From the NCBI GenBank assembly GCA_027487245.1, contig JAIYDY010000079.1, positions 1-64,000 of the forward strand: a DNA stretch of 64,000 nucleotides, read 5' to 3'. Origin of the DNA: Hyphomicrobiales bacterium. GTDB lineage: Bacteria > Pseudomonadota > Alphaproteobacteria > Rhizobiales > Beijerinckiaceae. This document shows positions 18,685-27,659 of the stretch, in pieces. Made by a program: the position numbers and the translations under genes. Positions within the stretch are counted from its first letter, which is position 1; the number at the start of each line of letters is the position of its first letter. Below the pieces are notes generated by a model. That model had not been told where the DNA came from, searched no databases, and saw only the letters and a program-made list of their open reading frames with translations.

Positions 18685-19890
18685 ATGACTGCAAAAACAA
18701 ACAGAACCGGCAAAGCCAGCAAGGCCCCAGCTTCCGCGCTGGTCGATCCCGTGCGCGAGGCCAACGAGCCGACGAGCCTTCTGGCGCGCTTTGGCCCCGA
18801 GCGGCCACTCGCCATGGATTGCGGCGTGACGCTCGATCGCTGGCAGATCGCTTATCAGACCTACGGCACGTTGAACGCCGACCGCTCGAACGCGGTGCTG
18901 GTGTGCCATGCGCTCACCGGCGACCAGCATGTCGCGAACACCAATCCGGTCACGGGGAAGTCCGGCTGGTGGGAGGTGCTGATCGGACCGGGCTGCCCGA
19001 TCGACACCGACAGGTATTTCGTGATCTGCAGCAATGTGATTGGCGGCTGCCTCGGCTCGACAGGGCCGGCATCGCTGGATCAGGCCACGGGCAGGGCCTA
19101 CGGTCTCAACTTTCCGCTGGTCACGATCCGCGACATGGTGCGAGCACAGGCCGTGCTGGTCGAGCATCTCGGCATTGCCAGCCTGTTTGCCGTGATCGGC
19201 GGTTCGATGGGCGGAATGCAGGTGCTGCAATGGGCATCAAGCTACCCCGACCGTGTCTTTGCCGCCGTTCCGCTGGCAACCGCCGCCCGCCATTCGGCGC
19301 AGAACATCGCCTTCCACGAGGTCGGGCGTCAGGCCGTCATGGCAGATCCCGACTGGCAAGGGGGACGTTATCTCGACGGTGCCAAGCGCCCCTCCAAGGG
19401 GTTGTCGGTGGCCCGCATGGGCGCGCACATCACCTACCTGTCCGAGGCAGCGCTGCATCGCAAGTTCGGCCGCAACCTCCAGGATCGGGAGGCCCGCACC
19501 TTTACCTTCGACGCCGATTTTCAGGTGGAAAGCTACCTGCGCTATCAGGGCATCAGCTTTGTCGAGCGTTTCGACGCCAACTCCTACCTCTATCTGACCC
19601 GCGCCATGGACTACTTCGACCTTGCAGCCGACCATGGCGGGGTTCTGGCCAAGGCCTTCGCCGGCTCGAAGACCCGTTTCTGCGTGGCCTCCTTCACCTC
19701 GGACTGGCTCTTTCCCACCTCCGATTCGCGTGCCATCGTGCATGCGCTGAACGCTTCCGGGGCCTCGGTCTCGTTCGTTGAACTGGAGAGCGACAAGGGT
19801 CACGATGCCTTCCTGCTCGACGAGCCTGAACTCTTCGCGACGTTGCGCGGGTTCATCGGCGCTGCCGCCCGCGCACGAGGCCTGGCATGA
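18685..19890 (+). CDS. metX: homoserine O-acetyltransferase (or O-succinyltransferase)
   Basis: 401 residues from ATG 18685, alpha/beta-hydrolase fold. It activates homoserine for methionine synthesis. The nucleophile Ser174 lies in [24 protein letters not shown] forms the oxyanion region; [12 protein letters not shown] is a family hallmark; the His is in [11 protein letters not shown]. The frame extends 54 codons upstream, but those residues lack conservation, so I chose the internal Met before [10 protein letters not shown]. The acyl donor (acetyl- or succinyl-CoA) cannot be told by eye, since MetX enzymes of both kinds exist. The stop overlaps metW by 4 bp (ATGA). Confidence 0.93.
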   Translation: MTAKTNRTGKASKAPASALVDPVREANEPTSLLARFGPERPLAMDCGVTLDRWQIAYQTYGTLNADRSNAVLVCHALTGDQHVANTNPVTGKSGWWEVLIGPGCPIDTDRYFVICSNVIGGCLGSTGPASLDQATGRAYGLNFPLVTIRDMVRAQAVLVEHLGIASLFAVIGGSMGGMQVLQWASSYPDRVFAAVPLATAARHSAQNIAFHEVGRQAVMADPDWQGGRYLDGAKRPSKGLSVARMGAHITYLSEAALHRKFGRNLQDREARTFTFDADFQVESYLRYQGISFVERFDANSYLYLTRAMDYFDLAADHGGVLAKAFAGSKTRFCVASFTSDWLFPTSDSRAIVHALNASGASVSFVELESDKGHDAFLLDEPELFATLRGFIGAAARARGLA

Positions 19891-20513
19891 GTGACGTCCG
19901 GATTGACCTGAGCCTGATCGCCGACATGGTGGAGCCCGGCAGCAAGGTGCTTGATGTCGGCTGCGGCGACGGAGCCCTGCTGGCACTGCTCGCGTCGCGG
20001 CGCCATGTCGACGCACGCGGCATCGAGTTGTCCCGTGAAGGGGTCGCCGGCTGCGTGGCGCGCGGATTGTCCGTCATCCAGGGTGATGCGGACACCGATC
20101 TTGGCGATTATCCCGACGACGCGTTTGACTATGTCATCCTGTCGCAGACCATCCAGGCGACCCGCGCCCCGCGCCGTGTCCTTGAAAACATGCTGCGGAT
20201 CGGCCGGCGCGCCATCGTCTCGTTCCCCAACTTCGGGCACTGGAACATCCGGGCCCAACTCGCCTTCAAGGGACGGATGCCGGTGACCAGCAACCTGCCG
20301 GAAACCTGGCACGACACGCCCAACATCCATTTCTGCACGATCCGCGATTTCGTCGGATTGTGCGACACGCTGGGCGCGGTCACCGAGCGCGCCGTCGCCC
20401 TCAATGCCTCTGGCAGCGATATCGGGGTGAAGGCACCGTGGTGGTTCTGGAACCTGTTCGGGCAGCAGGCGGTGTTCCTGCTCCGGCGCACGGGGCCTGC
20501 AAGTCCACCCTGA
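19887..20513 (+). CDS. metW: methionine biosynthesis protein MetW
   Basis: 208 residues, class I methyltransferase-like fold with the SAM motif [17 protein letters not shown] (residues 18-34) and the MetW signatures [27 protein letters not shown] and [11 protein letters not shown]. MetW pairs with MetX and is needed for full homoserine acyltransferase function in several proteobacteria. The 4-bp overlap with metX supports a one-to-one complex. Confidence 0.95.
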   Translation: MSDVRIDLSLIADMVEPGSKVLDVGCGDGALLALLASRRHVDARGIELSREGVAGCVARGLSVIQGDADTDLGDYPDDAFDYVILSQTIQATRAPRRVLENMLRIGRRAIVSFPNFGHWNIRAQLAFKGRMPVTSNLPETWHDTPNIHFCTIRDFVGLCDTLGAVTERAVALNASGSDIGVKAPWWFWNLFGQQAVFLLRRTGPASPP

Positions 20514-20559
20514 ACCATTCCACCCTGAACCTGTTGACGCAGGGTCCGGCTGCTCGGCG

Positions 20560-21648
20560 TCAATACAACGGCTGCAGGGGCGGCAGGGGCAGCCTGATCG
20601 GACCGAAGCCGACGCGCCCGCCCCTGATGTCGATCGTCGGCAGTGGCCGTGCGCCGTCCGGGCTCGCCGGCTGCGGGCGCCCCGAAAGGGCGCTGGCAAA
20701 ATCCATGGCCCCGCCGCGCAGCCTGATACCCGCGAACTGGTCGATGTTCGCCGCCGCAGGTTCGATCCGCCCCTCCAGCCGGCGGGCATCATCAAGACCG
20801 AACGTGCCCGTGGCCTCGATCAGCTTGATGCCCTTCTTGAGGGAAAAGCGCGTCAGATCGAACTTCCCGCTTGCCAGTCGCCAGGCTTCGAGGGCAGCCG
20901 GCGTCAGGCCCTTTGCGAGCAGGTCGGCCTGGGTGGTCGTGGCCTGCAGGTCGATGTCAGATGGATTGGCGTCGCCGAGCAGGGCATCGAGATCGCCCGC
21001 CGACATCTGGGCAATGCGCACGAACAGATCCTGGGCCTTGTCCACTTCCGGGCGAGCCGGATTGCGGCGGACATGGCCTTCGAACTGCCGGGCGACATAG
21101 GTCGAGACGGTTCCGTCCGGCCTGGTCAGGCTGAATGCGGGCTTGCGCACGTCGAGCGACAGGCGTTCGAGTTGGCCCGAACGCGTGCGGCGGCTGGCTT
21201 CGGCGAGATCCCACCGGACCTCGATCCGCTGCCCGTCGGCGAGTTGCACCCTGAGAGGGCCAGCCCCTTGCACGATGACATGGTTGGGCGTGTGCGGCTG
21301 GCCGATGGCGACGAGCGGGCCGGATGAGAGCGTGACCACGCCGACCGTGCTGTTTCGGGCCAGGGTCACATCCCGGCAGCGCACCTCGATCCGGAACGGA
21401 TAGCCGGAGATGCTGCGCTCGGCACACGTCCAGACATCCCCGCGCGCGCGGGCATCGGCCATCGCCTGATCGATGCCATTGCCAACAAGACTGCGGGCCG
21501 CAAACCAGAAGGCGCTCCACCCGGCAACGACCAGCGCCAGCAGGATCAGCGGCAGATACAGACCCCACCGGAAGCCGCGCCGGGAAGAAGACCCGTCTGA
21601 CAGGCTCTGTTGCCCTGATCCTGCGGAAACGTGGTCATGTTCGGTCAT
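20560..21648 (-). CDS. DUF2125 domain-containing membrane-anchored protein
   Basis: 362 residues from ATG 21648; the frame is open further upstream to 21891 but would overlap the divergent ChaC gene. One N-terminal transmembrane helix (GLYLPLILLALVVAGWSAFWFAA, about residues 28-50) is followed by a periplasmic DUF2125 domain beginning RSLVGNGIDQAMADARARGD and CAERSISGYPFRIEVRCRDV. This family is common in Hyphomicrobiales and has no established function. Repeated beta-strand pattern resembles lipid-binding AsmA-like folds, though that is inference. Confidence 0.85.
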   Translation of the reverse strand: MTEHDHVSAGSGQQSLSDGSSSRRGFRWGLYLPLILLALVVAGWSAFWFAARSLVGNGIDQAMADARARGDVWTCAERSISGYPFRIEVRCRDVTLARNSTVGVVTLSSGPLVAIGQPHTPNHVIVQGAGPLRVQLADGQRIEVRWDLAEASRRTRSGQLERLSLDVRKPAFSLTRPDGTVSTYVARQFEGHVRRNPARPEVDKAQDLFVRIAQMSAGDLDALLGDANPSDIDLQATTTQADLLAKGLTPAALEAWRLASGKFDLTRFSLKKGIKLIEATGTFGLDDARRLEGRIEPAAANIDQFAGIRLRGGAMDFASALSGRPQPASPDGARPLPTIDIRGGRVGFGPIRLPLPPLQPLY

Positions 21649-21732
21649 GGGACAGGGTGGCCCGATTGCATCGTTGAAGCATTGTTGATAGCGCCGCATC
21701 GGCACGAGTGCGAGACAAAACAAGGGGAGCAG

Positions 21733-22299
21733 ATGACGGCCATCCCGAACGCAGGACCGGCATCGGGCGAGGATCTCTGGGTCTTCGGCTACGGCTCCCT
21801 GATGTGGAGGCCGGGGTTCGCCTTCGAGGAGCGCCAGGTGGCCCGGTTGTCCGGATTTCACCGCTCCCTGTGCGTCTATTCCCACGTCCACCGGGGCACC
21901 CCCGACAAACCGGGCCTCGTCATGGGGCTGGACAGGGGCGGTTCATGCAAGGGCCTCGCCTATCGCGTGCACCACGCCCATGCCGCCGACACCATCGCCT
22001 ACCTGCGCGAGCGTGAGCAGGTGACTTCGGTCTATGTCGAGCGCATCGCGCCGATCACGCTCCAGAGCGGGGCCCGCCAGCTGGCGCTGACCTACATCGT
22101 CGATTCCAGCCATGCCCAGTATGCCGGAAGGCTCGACCGCGAGCGCCTGCTGCATCACATCCATCAGGGACATGGCGTCTCGGGACCAAACCCGGACTAT
22201 GTGCTGAGAACCCATGACCAGTTGCTGGACATGGGCCTCAATGATCCTGTCCTGTCATGGCTGGCCCGCGCGCTGCGACACGGAACGCCGCGGAACTGA
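21733..22299 (+). CDS. gamma-glutamylcyclotransferase, ChaC-like
   Basis: 188 residues from ATG 21733, with SD AAGGGGAG just upstream. The N-terminal WVFGYGSLMWRPGF (residues 17-30) is the substrate loop of ChaC proteins; SGFHRSLCVYSHVHRGTPDKPGLVMGLDRGGSCKGLAYRV and the acid in YLREREQV complete the family pattern. ChaC-type enzymes cleave glutathione to 5-oxoproline and Cys-Gly in the cytoplasm. Longer frames upstream overlap the DUF2125 start and are unlikely. Confidence 0.92.
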   Translation: MTAIPNAGPASGEDLWVFGYGSLMWRPGFAFEERQVARLSGFHRSLCVYSHVHRGTPDKPGLVMGLDRGGSCKGLAYRVHHAHAADTIAYLREREQVTSVYVERIAPITLQSGARQLALTYIVDSSHAQYAGRLDRERLLHHIHQGHGVSGPNPDYVLRTHDQLLDMGLNDPVLSWLARALRHGTPRN

Positions 22300-22319
22300 C
22301 AGACCCGGACAGCCATTGC

Positions 22320-22715
22320 TCAATGCACGGGCGTCAGATCAGCCACCACCTTCCGGCGCTCTTCGGCGGTGGCGGCAATCAGATGAACATGGATCTCGCT
22401 CGCGCCGGCAGCCTCGACCTCGTCGCGCCAGCGCATCGTGGCAGCCTCGAGGCCCCACGGGCCGGCTTCACGCACGCTGATGATCGAGCGATCGCGCCGC
22501 ACCGCGATCAGCACGCTGTCGGCAAAGCACAGCGCCTCGCTGTCCCGCACCGCGAAGGACGACGCCACATAGCGCCGGCCCGAACGTCCGCGCCACGCCG
22601 TGAAGCGGCTGGTATGGCACCGTTCGAGCGAGCGCAGCGGCAATTCCTGCGGCTGGCGCGCGGCGTCGAAATCGAAGGCGACCTGATCGGGTTCCCGAAA
22701 TGCCAAGGCTGTCAT
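22320..22715 (-). CDS. conserved-looking hypothetical protein (131 aa)
   Basis: 131 residues without signal or membrane segment. The centre has a charged pattern (GRRYVASSFAVRDSEALCFADSVLIAVRRDRSI) and the C-terminus reads GASEIHVHLIAATAEERRKVVADL. I recognise no domain. It lies convergent to ChaC (20 bp between stops) and divergent from hisN. Codon use matches its neighbours, so it is likely a real native gene. Confidence 0.7.
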   Translation of the reverse strand: MTALAFREPDQVAFDFDAARQPQELPLRSLERCHTSRFTAWRGRSGRRYVASSFAVRDSEALCFADSVLIAVRRDRSIISVREAGPWGLEAATMRWRDEVEAAGASEIHVHLIAATAEERRKVVADLTPVH

Positions 22716-22879
22716 CGTTCATGCTCCGTTCTTGGAACATAAGAGGAACATTTCCGTCCGGCCTGTCAAGCCCTGTTTTTGCGCAAGGCGGGCCTTTGAT
22801 GCGCAAACCTGATTTCCCTTTGTTGCGCGCTGCACTACTGCTGGGCAGGCGGCATGCCCGCAGCAGAAGGATGCCTGTC

Positions 22880-23662
22880 ATGTCAGCGGTGGATTTTGCC
22901 CGTTTCGTCAACGATCTTGCCACGCGGTCCGGCGAGGCGATCATGCCCTTCTTCCGCACGGCGATGACCAGCCACAACAAGGCTGGCGACGGCAGCTTCG
23001 ATCCGGTGACCGAAGGCGACCGCGCCGCCGAGATGGTGATGCGCCGGATGATCAAGGAGACCTTTCCCGGCCATGGCATTGTCGGCGAAGAATTCGGCTC
23101 GGAGCGGGCCGATGCGGAATTTGTCTGGGTGCTCGATCCGATCGACGGCACGCGCGCCTTCGTCTCGGGTCTGCCCGTCTGGGGCACGCTGATCGGCCTG
23201 ATGCGAGGCGGCGTGCCGGCCTACGGCATGATGCACCAGCCCTTCACCCGCGAGCGCTATTTCGGCGATGGCCAGTCGGCCAACTATGCCGGGCCTGATG
23301 GCTCGCGCAGCCTCAGGGTCCGCACCTGTGCCAGCCTGGCCGAAGCCACCGTGATGACGACCTCGCCACGGCAGTTTGTGCCGGCGGATCGAAAGGCCTT
23401 CGAGCGCGTCGAGAAAGCCAGCCGTCTCGCGCGGTTCGGCTGCGATTGCTACGCCTACTGCATGTTGGCCGCAGGCCATGTCGACCTCGTGATCGAGGCT
23501 GGCCTGCAATCTTATGACATTGTCGCGCTGATCCCGATCATCGAGGGTGCCGGCGGCATCATCACCAACTGGGATGGCGGTTCAGCCGCCAGTGGCGGGC
23601 GCATCATCGCCGCCGGCGATCGCCGCATCCACCAGGCTGCCCTGGCCATGCTGAACGGCTGA
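22880..23662 (+). CDS. hisN: histidinol-phosphatase, inositol monophosphatase family
   Basis: 260 residues from ATG 22880, chosen because AGAAGG lies 9 bp before it; ATG 22871 touches that SD. IMPase-fold motifs: TEGDRAAE, VGEEFGSE (metal Glu), and WVLDPIDGTRAFVSGLPVWG (residues about 82-99, metal aspartates). Near the C-terminus is the conserved QSYDIVALIPIIEGAGGIITNWDG. HisN-type enzymes dephosphorylate histidinol phosphate; specificity against inositol phosphates is inferred from close similarity of the motif set to rhizobial HisN. The last 81 bp overlap the convergent hydrolase gene. Confidence 0.9.
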   Translation: MSAVDFARFVNDLATRSGEAIMPFFRTAMTSHNKAGDGSFDPVTEGDRAAEMVMRRMIKETFPGHGIVGEEFGSERADAEFVWVLDPIDGTRAFVSGLPVWGTLIGLMRGGVPAYGMMHQPFTRERYFGDGQSANYAGPDGSRSLRVRTCASLAEATVMTTSPRQFVPADRKAFERVEKASRLARFGCDCYAYCMLAAGHVDLVIEAGLQSYDIVALIPIIEGAGGIITNWDGGSAASGGRIIAAGDRRIHQAALAMLNG

Positions 23663-24634
23663 TGCCGGCAAGGCTGCTGGGAGGGCTGTCTCGCCCGGCA
23701 CGAAGGCATCGAAGGCTGCCCAGAAAGCGGCGCGGATGTCGTCGTTCTCGTGCAGGATCTCGTGGCGCGATCCCGGCAGCACCAGCGCAAGGCCCGTCTT
23801 GAGCCTCGCCGCGAAACGCTCGACCGAGGACGTGTCGACCACGGGGTCCGCGCCGGCGGCAATCACCAGCGTTGGCACGCGGACATCGAGCGGCGTCGCC
23901 GGGGCGCTCATGTGCTCCATGAAGCGGAAGGCCTCGTGCACCCAGCGCACGGTCGGATCACCCACGGCCAGATGGGGCCGCGCCGCTGACAGCGTAGCGT
24001 TGCGTGCATACCGGTCAGGGTCGCTGGTCAGGCGGTTGCCGGCAAACGGCTTGGTCGCGATCGACGTCTCCCCCCCGCCGGGCACGAAGCTCGAACCAAG
24101 CAGCAACCCGTCGAGGATGGCCGCAGCCGAGCGGGCGAGCCCCGGCCGCTCGACCATCGACAGCCCCACCATCGGTGCCAACGCAACCAGCCGGCTCACC
24201 GGCAAGCGGTTCTGCCGCGCCGCTTCGAGGCAGAGCGCAGCGCCCATCGAATGGGCGAGGACGAACCACGGCTTCGGCAGCCTGGCCATGACCTCCGCGA
24301 AGACCACGTCAAGATCGAGCAGGTAATCGTCGAAGCGGCGCACGTGGCCCTTGCGGATGTTGGAAACCGTCCGGTCCGAGCCGCCCTGCCCGCGCCAGTC
24401 GAAACTCGCGACATGGAAACCGCGCCGGCGCAATTCGGCGATGACCTCGCTGTAGCGCTCGATGAACTCGGCGCGCCCGGCCACGACCAGGACGCTGCCC
24501 TTTGCGCCCTTGCGCGCCGTGGGGCGCCAGCGCGCCGTGCGCAGGCCAATCCCGTCACGCGCTGACACGACCGCGACCTGCGGCTGCGAGGGCACCGGGT
24601 AGCTGTCGATGCCTTGAAGTTCGTTCAGCGCCAT
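23582..24634 (-). CDS. alpha/beta hydrolase, lysophospholipase/monoacylglycerol lipase-like
   Basis: 350 residues from the Met of MALNELQGIDSYPVP. The S33-type core shows VLVVAGRAEFIERYSEVI, FDWRGQGGSDR, and the nucleophile AHSMGAALCLEAARQ (Ser about 155). The acid lies in VIAAGADPVVDT and the His in LPGSRHEILHEND. The set is typical of PldB-like lysophospholipases acting on membrane lipids. Its 3' end overlaps the convergent hisN gene by 81 bp. The frame is open upstream to 24874 but lacks the family pattern there. Confidence 0.9.
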   Translation of the reverse strand: MALNELQGIDSYPVPSQPQVAVVSARDGIGLRTARWRPTARKGAKGSVLVVAGRAEFIERYSEVIAELRRRGFHVASFDWRGQGGSDRTVSNIRKGHVRRFDDYLLDLDVVFAEVMARLPKPWFVLAHSMGAALCLEAARQNRLPVSRLVALAPMVGLSMVERPGLARSAAAILDGLLLGSSFVPGGGETSIATKPFAGNRLTSDPDRYARNATLSAARPHLAVGDPTVRWVHEAFRFMEHMSAPATPLDVRVPTLVIAAGADPVVDTSSVERFAARLKTGLALVLPGSRHEILHENDDIRAAFWAAFDAFVPGETALPAALPASAVQHGQGSLVDAAIAGGDDAPATGG

Positions 24635-24767
24635 CGCTGCGATACCATCGATTTCGGGTTCGTGGTTTCTGGGATCATGGTTGGCAAGGCCGCTGCAAGC
24701 CACATGGACAACAACGCCCCAGCCTGCGCGGCCCTGCGGTCTCCTGTTATGGGCCTGAGCTTGGCCT

Positions 24768-24798
24768 CTTGAAAAGCCAAAACCACACGCCCACCTGA
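24768..24798 (+). promoter_or_regulatory. possible sigma-32 heat-shock promoter
   Basis: CTTGAAA at 24768-24774 and CCACCT at 24791-24796 are separated by 16 bp, resembling the heat-shock consensus (CTTGAAA and CCCCAT). It lies 110-140 bp before the small heat-shock gene. Confidence 0.35.
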
Positions 24799-24887
24799 AA
24801 TGACGTGCGGGCCACACAATGGACGCATGACCAAGGACCAAGGCCCGTGCCCCCCGGGGGCGGGCTGATCGCAACAGCTACCAACTC

Positions 24888-24909
24888 ATGCAGCTTCAAA
24901 GGAGTGCAT
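24888..24909 (+). promoter_or_regulatory. ROSE-like RNA thermometer hairpin over the SD
   Basis: Immediately before the ATG, AUGCA (24888-24892) pairs with UGCAU (24905-24909), and CUUC (24894-24897) pairs with the Shine-Dalgarno GGAG (24901-24904) across an AAA loop, leaving one bulged G at 24893. A bulged G opposite the SD is the hallmark of ROSE elements that control rhizobial small heat-shock genes. A GC-rich near-palindrome upstream (24842-24864) could be a permanent stem of the same leader. Confidence 0.6.
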
Positions 24910-24910
24910 C

Positions 24911-25390
24911 ATGCGCAGCTATGACCTTTCGCCTCTCTATCGTTCGACCATCGGCTTTGACCGGCTGTTTTCCATGCTTGATCAGGCAGCCGGCGTCGAC
25001 AACACCCCCGCTTATCCGCCCTACAACATTGAGCGCAGCGACGAGAACGCCTATCGCATCTCGATTGCCGTTGCCGGCTTCAGCGAAGCCGACCTGTCGC
25101 TTGAAGTGAAGGAGAACCTGCTTTCGGTGCGTGGCGAGAAGGCCGCGACGGAAGACAAGGGCAAGACCGAGGTCCTGCATCAGGGCATCGCCTCACGCGC
25201 CTTCGAGCGTCGTTTCCAGCTTGCCGACCATGTCCAGGTCACGGGCGCCGCGCTCGAGCACGGCCTCCTGCATATCGATCTCGTGCGTGAAGTGCCGGAG
25301 GCCAAGAAGCCCCGGGTCATCCCGATCGGCCAAGCCGGATCGGCGACGCTGATCGAGGCATCCGCCAAGCCGGTCCGCAAGGCCGCCTGA
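24911..25390 (+). CDS. Hsp20 family small heat-shock protein
   Basis: 159 residues. N-terminal MRSYDLSPLYRSTIGFDRLFSM is typical of IbpA-like rhizobial Hsp20. The alpha-crystallin domain spans about 38-135 (IERSDENAYRISIAVAGFSE, LSLEVKENLLSVRGEK, RAFERRFQLADHVQVTGA, LEHGLLHIDLVREVPE) and a C-terminal I-x-I motif sits in RVIPIG. It is an ATP-independent holdase for unfolded proteins. The leader has an SD-masking hairpin and a possible sigma-32 promoter, so induction by heat at both levels is expected. Confidence 0.95.
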   Translation: MRSYDLSPLYRSTIGFDRLFSMLDQAAGVDNTPAYPPYNIERSDENAYRISIAVAGFSEADLSLEVKENLLSVRGEKAATEDKGKTEVLHQGIASRAFERRFQLADHVQVTGAALEHGLLHIDLVREVPEAKKPRVIPIGQAGSATLIEASAKPVRKAA

Positions 25391-25414
25391 CGGCCGCTGC
25401 CATTGCGCAGCATG

Positions 25415-25440
25415 AGGCGCGGTCCGAAAGGATCGCGCCT
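25415..25440. terminator. bidirectional terminator between hsp20 and convergent gene
   Basis: 11-position stem (AGGCGCGGTCC / GGATCGCGCCT, one G-T pairing) capped by a GAAA tetraloop, 24 bp after the hsp20 stop and 4 bp from the convergent gene's stop. A very stable hairpin, with only short T runs beside it. Confidence 0.6.
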
Positions 25441-25444
25441 TCCC

Positions 25445-26086
25445 TCAACCCGGATCAGACGATGCTGTCCGGTCGGGCGTGGCCAGAGGCGGGTTTCGGT
25501 CAGGCTCATCCAGTCCCCTCGTCTGGGCCGGATCGACAATGCGCGGTTCGCGGCTGAGTGGCACGATCGGTGACGACAGCGAAGGCGAGAGCGCAGGCGC
25601 GGCGGCAGGTCCGGTGGATGTCGCACCCGGCGTGGCGATCGCCGGCCGGCGCGGCGGAAAGGGAATGGCGCGCTGGGTCTCTGGCGTGGCAGGCAGGCGT
25701 GCAAGACGCTGGTGCTGCAACACGTCGACCTGCAGCAGACGCCCATTGTAGGCGCTTACATGTGCCCTTACGGCAGAACCGGCATCATCGACGCCGTCCA
25801 CCAGATAGACCCCGCCGGCGAATTGCGGCCGGGCCACGCGCCGGAAATGATACTCCTCAGCGAGAATTTCGACGATGTCCGCTGGCGGCAAGGGCGCATG
25901 CCGGTAGGGCATCGTGAACGGCAACCCGTAGGCAACGGCCGGACCCGGCAGCAAAAGACCGGGCGGACGCAGGATGAACTGGGCCTGCGCCTGAGAAGGT
26001 ATGGCCAGACAAATCGCAACGGACGCCGCCAGCGACAGCCTTGCGACGAAGACCGGAGCGCCCGATTTCACCATTCTGCGTCCCAT
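25445..26086 (-). CDS. secreted PepSY-like hypothetical protein
   Basis: 213 residues from ATG 26086. A signal peptide (FVARLSLAASVAICLAIPSQAQA, cleavage near residue 32) precedes a small domain, DIVEILAEEYHFRRVARPQFAGGVYLVDGVDDAGSAVRAHVSAYNGRLLQVDVL, with the alpha-beta pattern of PepSY-like modules common in rhizobial secreted proteins. The C-terminal 90 residues are Pro/Ala/Ser-rich and disordered. Frames opening further upstream to 26188 lack a signal and are less likely. Function unknown. Confidence 0.7.
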   Translation of the reverse strand: MGRRMVKSGAPVFVARLSLAASVAICLAIPSQAQAQFILRPPGLLLPGPAVAYGLPFTMPYRHAPLPPADIVEILAEEYHFRRVARPQFAGGVYLVDGVDDAGSAVRAHVSAYNGRLLQVDVLQHQRLARLPATPETQRAIPFPPRRPAIATPGATSTGPAAAPALSPSLSSPIVPLSREPRIVDPAQTRGLDEPDRNPPLATPDRTASSDPG

Positions 26087-26236
26087 GCGACCACAACGCC
26101 TCCAGCCACGATCCTGCCACTCGCCAACGGCGAGCGCTGCATTCCAGCCCCAACCTGATCGAGGGACCATGAACTGTTGATTAACCACGTTTGCGGCGGC
26201 CTCAGGGCAGATCGAGCCTGATGGCGAGCCGCTCTG

Positions 26237-27313
26237 TCAGCCCACCGCAGCGACAGAACGCGCGGCCGCGACGAATCCGTCGACGTCCTGCTCGGTGGTG
26301 GCAAACGAGCAGACGAAGCGGAAGATGCCTTCGCCCGGGCGCAAGGCCTCGCCTTCCGGCAACGAGCGGTCGGTCCAGTCATAGAACAGTGCGCCTCGGG
26401 CCCGTAAGGACGCCGCCAGATCCAGAGGCATGATGCCGAACACCGCATTGGCCTCGCAGGGCCAGCCGAGCCGGATCCCCGGAACCGTCGCCAGTCCGCC
26501 GGCAAGGCGTGCTGCCCGCTCGTTCGACCGCTGGGCCAGGTCCAGCCAGTGGCCATCATGCAGCAGGGCCTCGAACTGCGCCGCCACGAAACGCCCTTTC
26601 GAGACGGTGTGGCCGGAACGCTTGCGTCGCCACGGCATCTGCTCCGCCCGCGCCGGATCGAAGAACACGACCGCCTCGGCGGCCCAGGCCCCGTTCTTGG
26701 TCGCTCCGAAGCTCAGCACGTCGACACCCGCCTTCCAGGTGATCTGGGCCGGCGTGCAGCCCAGCGCAACGACCGCATTGGCAAAGCGCGCACCATCCAT
26801 GTGCAGCGCCAGACCGCGTGGCCGGATCGCTTCCGCCAGAGCTGCCACTTCGGACGGCTGGTAGACAAGCCCGCTCTCGGTCGTCTGCGTAATCGAAAGG
26901 CATTGCGGCTGAACCTGCTTGACCGCGCCGTGCGGCATGCGCGCCAGCTGCGCTGTGACGATGTCTGGCGTGAGCTTCGAGCCAGCGCCCTTTAGCCCGA
27001 CCAGCTTCGCGCCATTCGTGAAGAATTCCGGGGCGCCACACTCGTCATCGGCAATATGGCTTTCCTCATGGGTCAGCACCGCGCCCCACGGCTGGGTGAC
27101 ACAGGCCAGCGCCAGCGCATTGGCGGCGGTGCCGGTCGCCAGCAGCGAAACCGCCACCTCGCGCTCGAACAGCTCGGACATCGCAGCCTCGACCCGTGCG
27201 GTCCATGGGTCCTGGCCATAAGCCAGCGCAGGCCCGGCGTTCGCCGCTTCGAGCGCGGCCATCACCTTGGTGCTGGCACCCACGGCATTGTCACTGGCGA
27301 AATTGAAGGTCAT
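26237..27313 (-). CDS. low-specificity L-threonine aldolase
   Basis: 358 residues, fold-type I PLP enzyme of the beta-eliminating lyase family. Cleaves L-threonine/L-allo-threonine to glycine and acetaldehyde. Family features: NFASDNAVGASTKVMAALEAAN at the N-terminus, SLLATGTAANALALA, HEESHIADDECGAPEFF, LHMDGARFANA (PLP-binding Asp), and the Schiff-base Lys in DVLSFGATKNGAWAAEAVVF. Length is normal. It is transcribed away from the glutamate synthase genes, sharing a 600-bp control region. Confidence 0.92.
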   Translation of the reverse strand: MTFNFASDNAVGASTKVMAALEAANAGPALAYGQDPWTARVEAAMSELFEREVAVSLLATGTAANALALACVTQPWGAVLTHEESHIADDECGAPEFFTNGAKLVGLKGAGSKLTPDIVTAQLARMPHGAVKQVQPQCLSITQTTESGLVYQPSEVAALAEAIRPRGLALHMDGARFANAVVALGCTPAQITWKAGVDVLSFGATKNGAWAAEAVVFFDPARAEQMPWRRKRSGHTVSKGRFVAAQFEALLHDGHWLDLAQRSNERAARLAGGLATVPGIRLGWPCEANAVFGIMPLDLAASLRARGALFYDWTDRSLPEGEALRPGEGIFRFVCSFATTEQDVDGFVAAARSVAAVG

Positions 27314-27659
27314 GCGGCGTCATCATTCCTGCGAAGCCGGATCATGCCCGCAGCCTCGCTCATAGCCCGGCTGGGTTCGTTTTCACAAGCACGCGCAAGC
27401 TTTTTGCCTGCCGGCTCCCTGCCCTGCCATCGGCACGTGCAGGTCACGACCAGACCGGTCTTGCCGCGACTTGGGTACTTTTATGACCTTAATTGAGGGA
27501 GAGACAGTCTTTTTGCTGCCTTTTCGGGCAAACGTGCCCCTTGCGCAGGCTCGGACAATCTGTCATGTTCGCCTCATATTAGGACAGTATTGCTGTCGTA
27601 ATAGCGCTGCGGTTCTCCCGGACCATCGCGCCCCGCCTTGCAACCGCCTGAGAGATGAC
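27314..27659. other. gene-free region upstream of gltB, first part
   Basis: 346 bp with no convincing protein gene. The right half is less GC-rich than the surroundings and carries the two palindromes described separately; TATGACCTTAATTGAGGGAG at 27482 is notably AT-rich and may be promoter sequence. No tRNA-like fold or sigma-54 -24/-12 pair was found. Confidence 0.5.
27554..27603. promoter_or_regulatory. two phased palindromic operator-like sites
   Basis: Site 1 is GACA-ATC-TGTC at 27554-27564. Site 2 spans 27577-27603: outer arms TATTA and TAATA, inner arms GACAG and CTGTC, a TATTG centre, and one mismatched pair (10 of 11 positions symmetric). Both share the GACA...TGTC core, and their centres (27559 and 27590) lie 31 bp apart, about three helical turns. 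This looks like a binding region for a dimeric repressor or activator acting on the downstream transcript. Confidence 0.55.
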
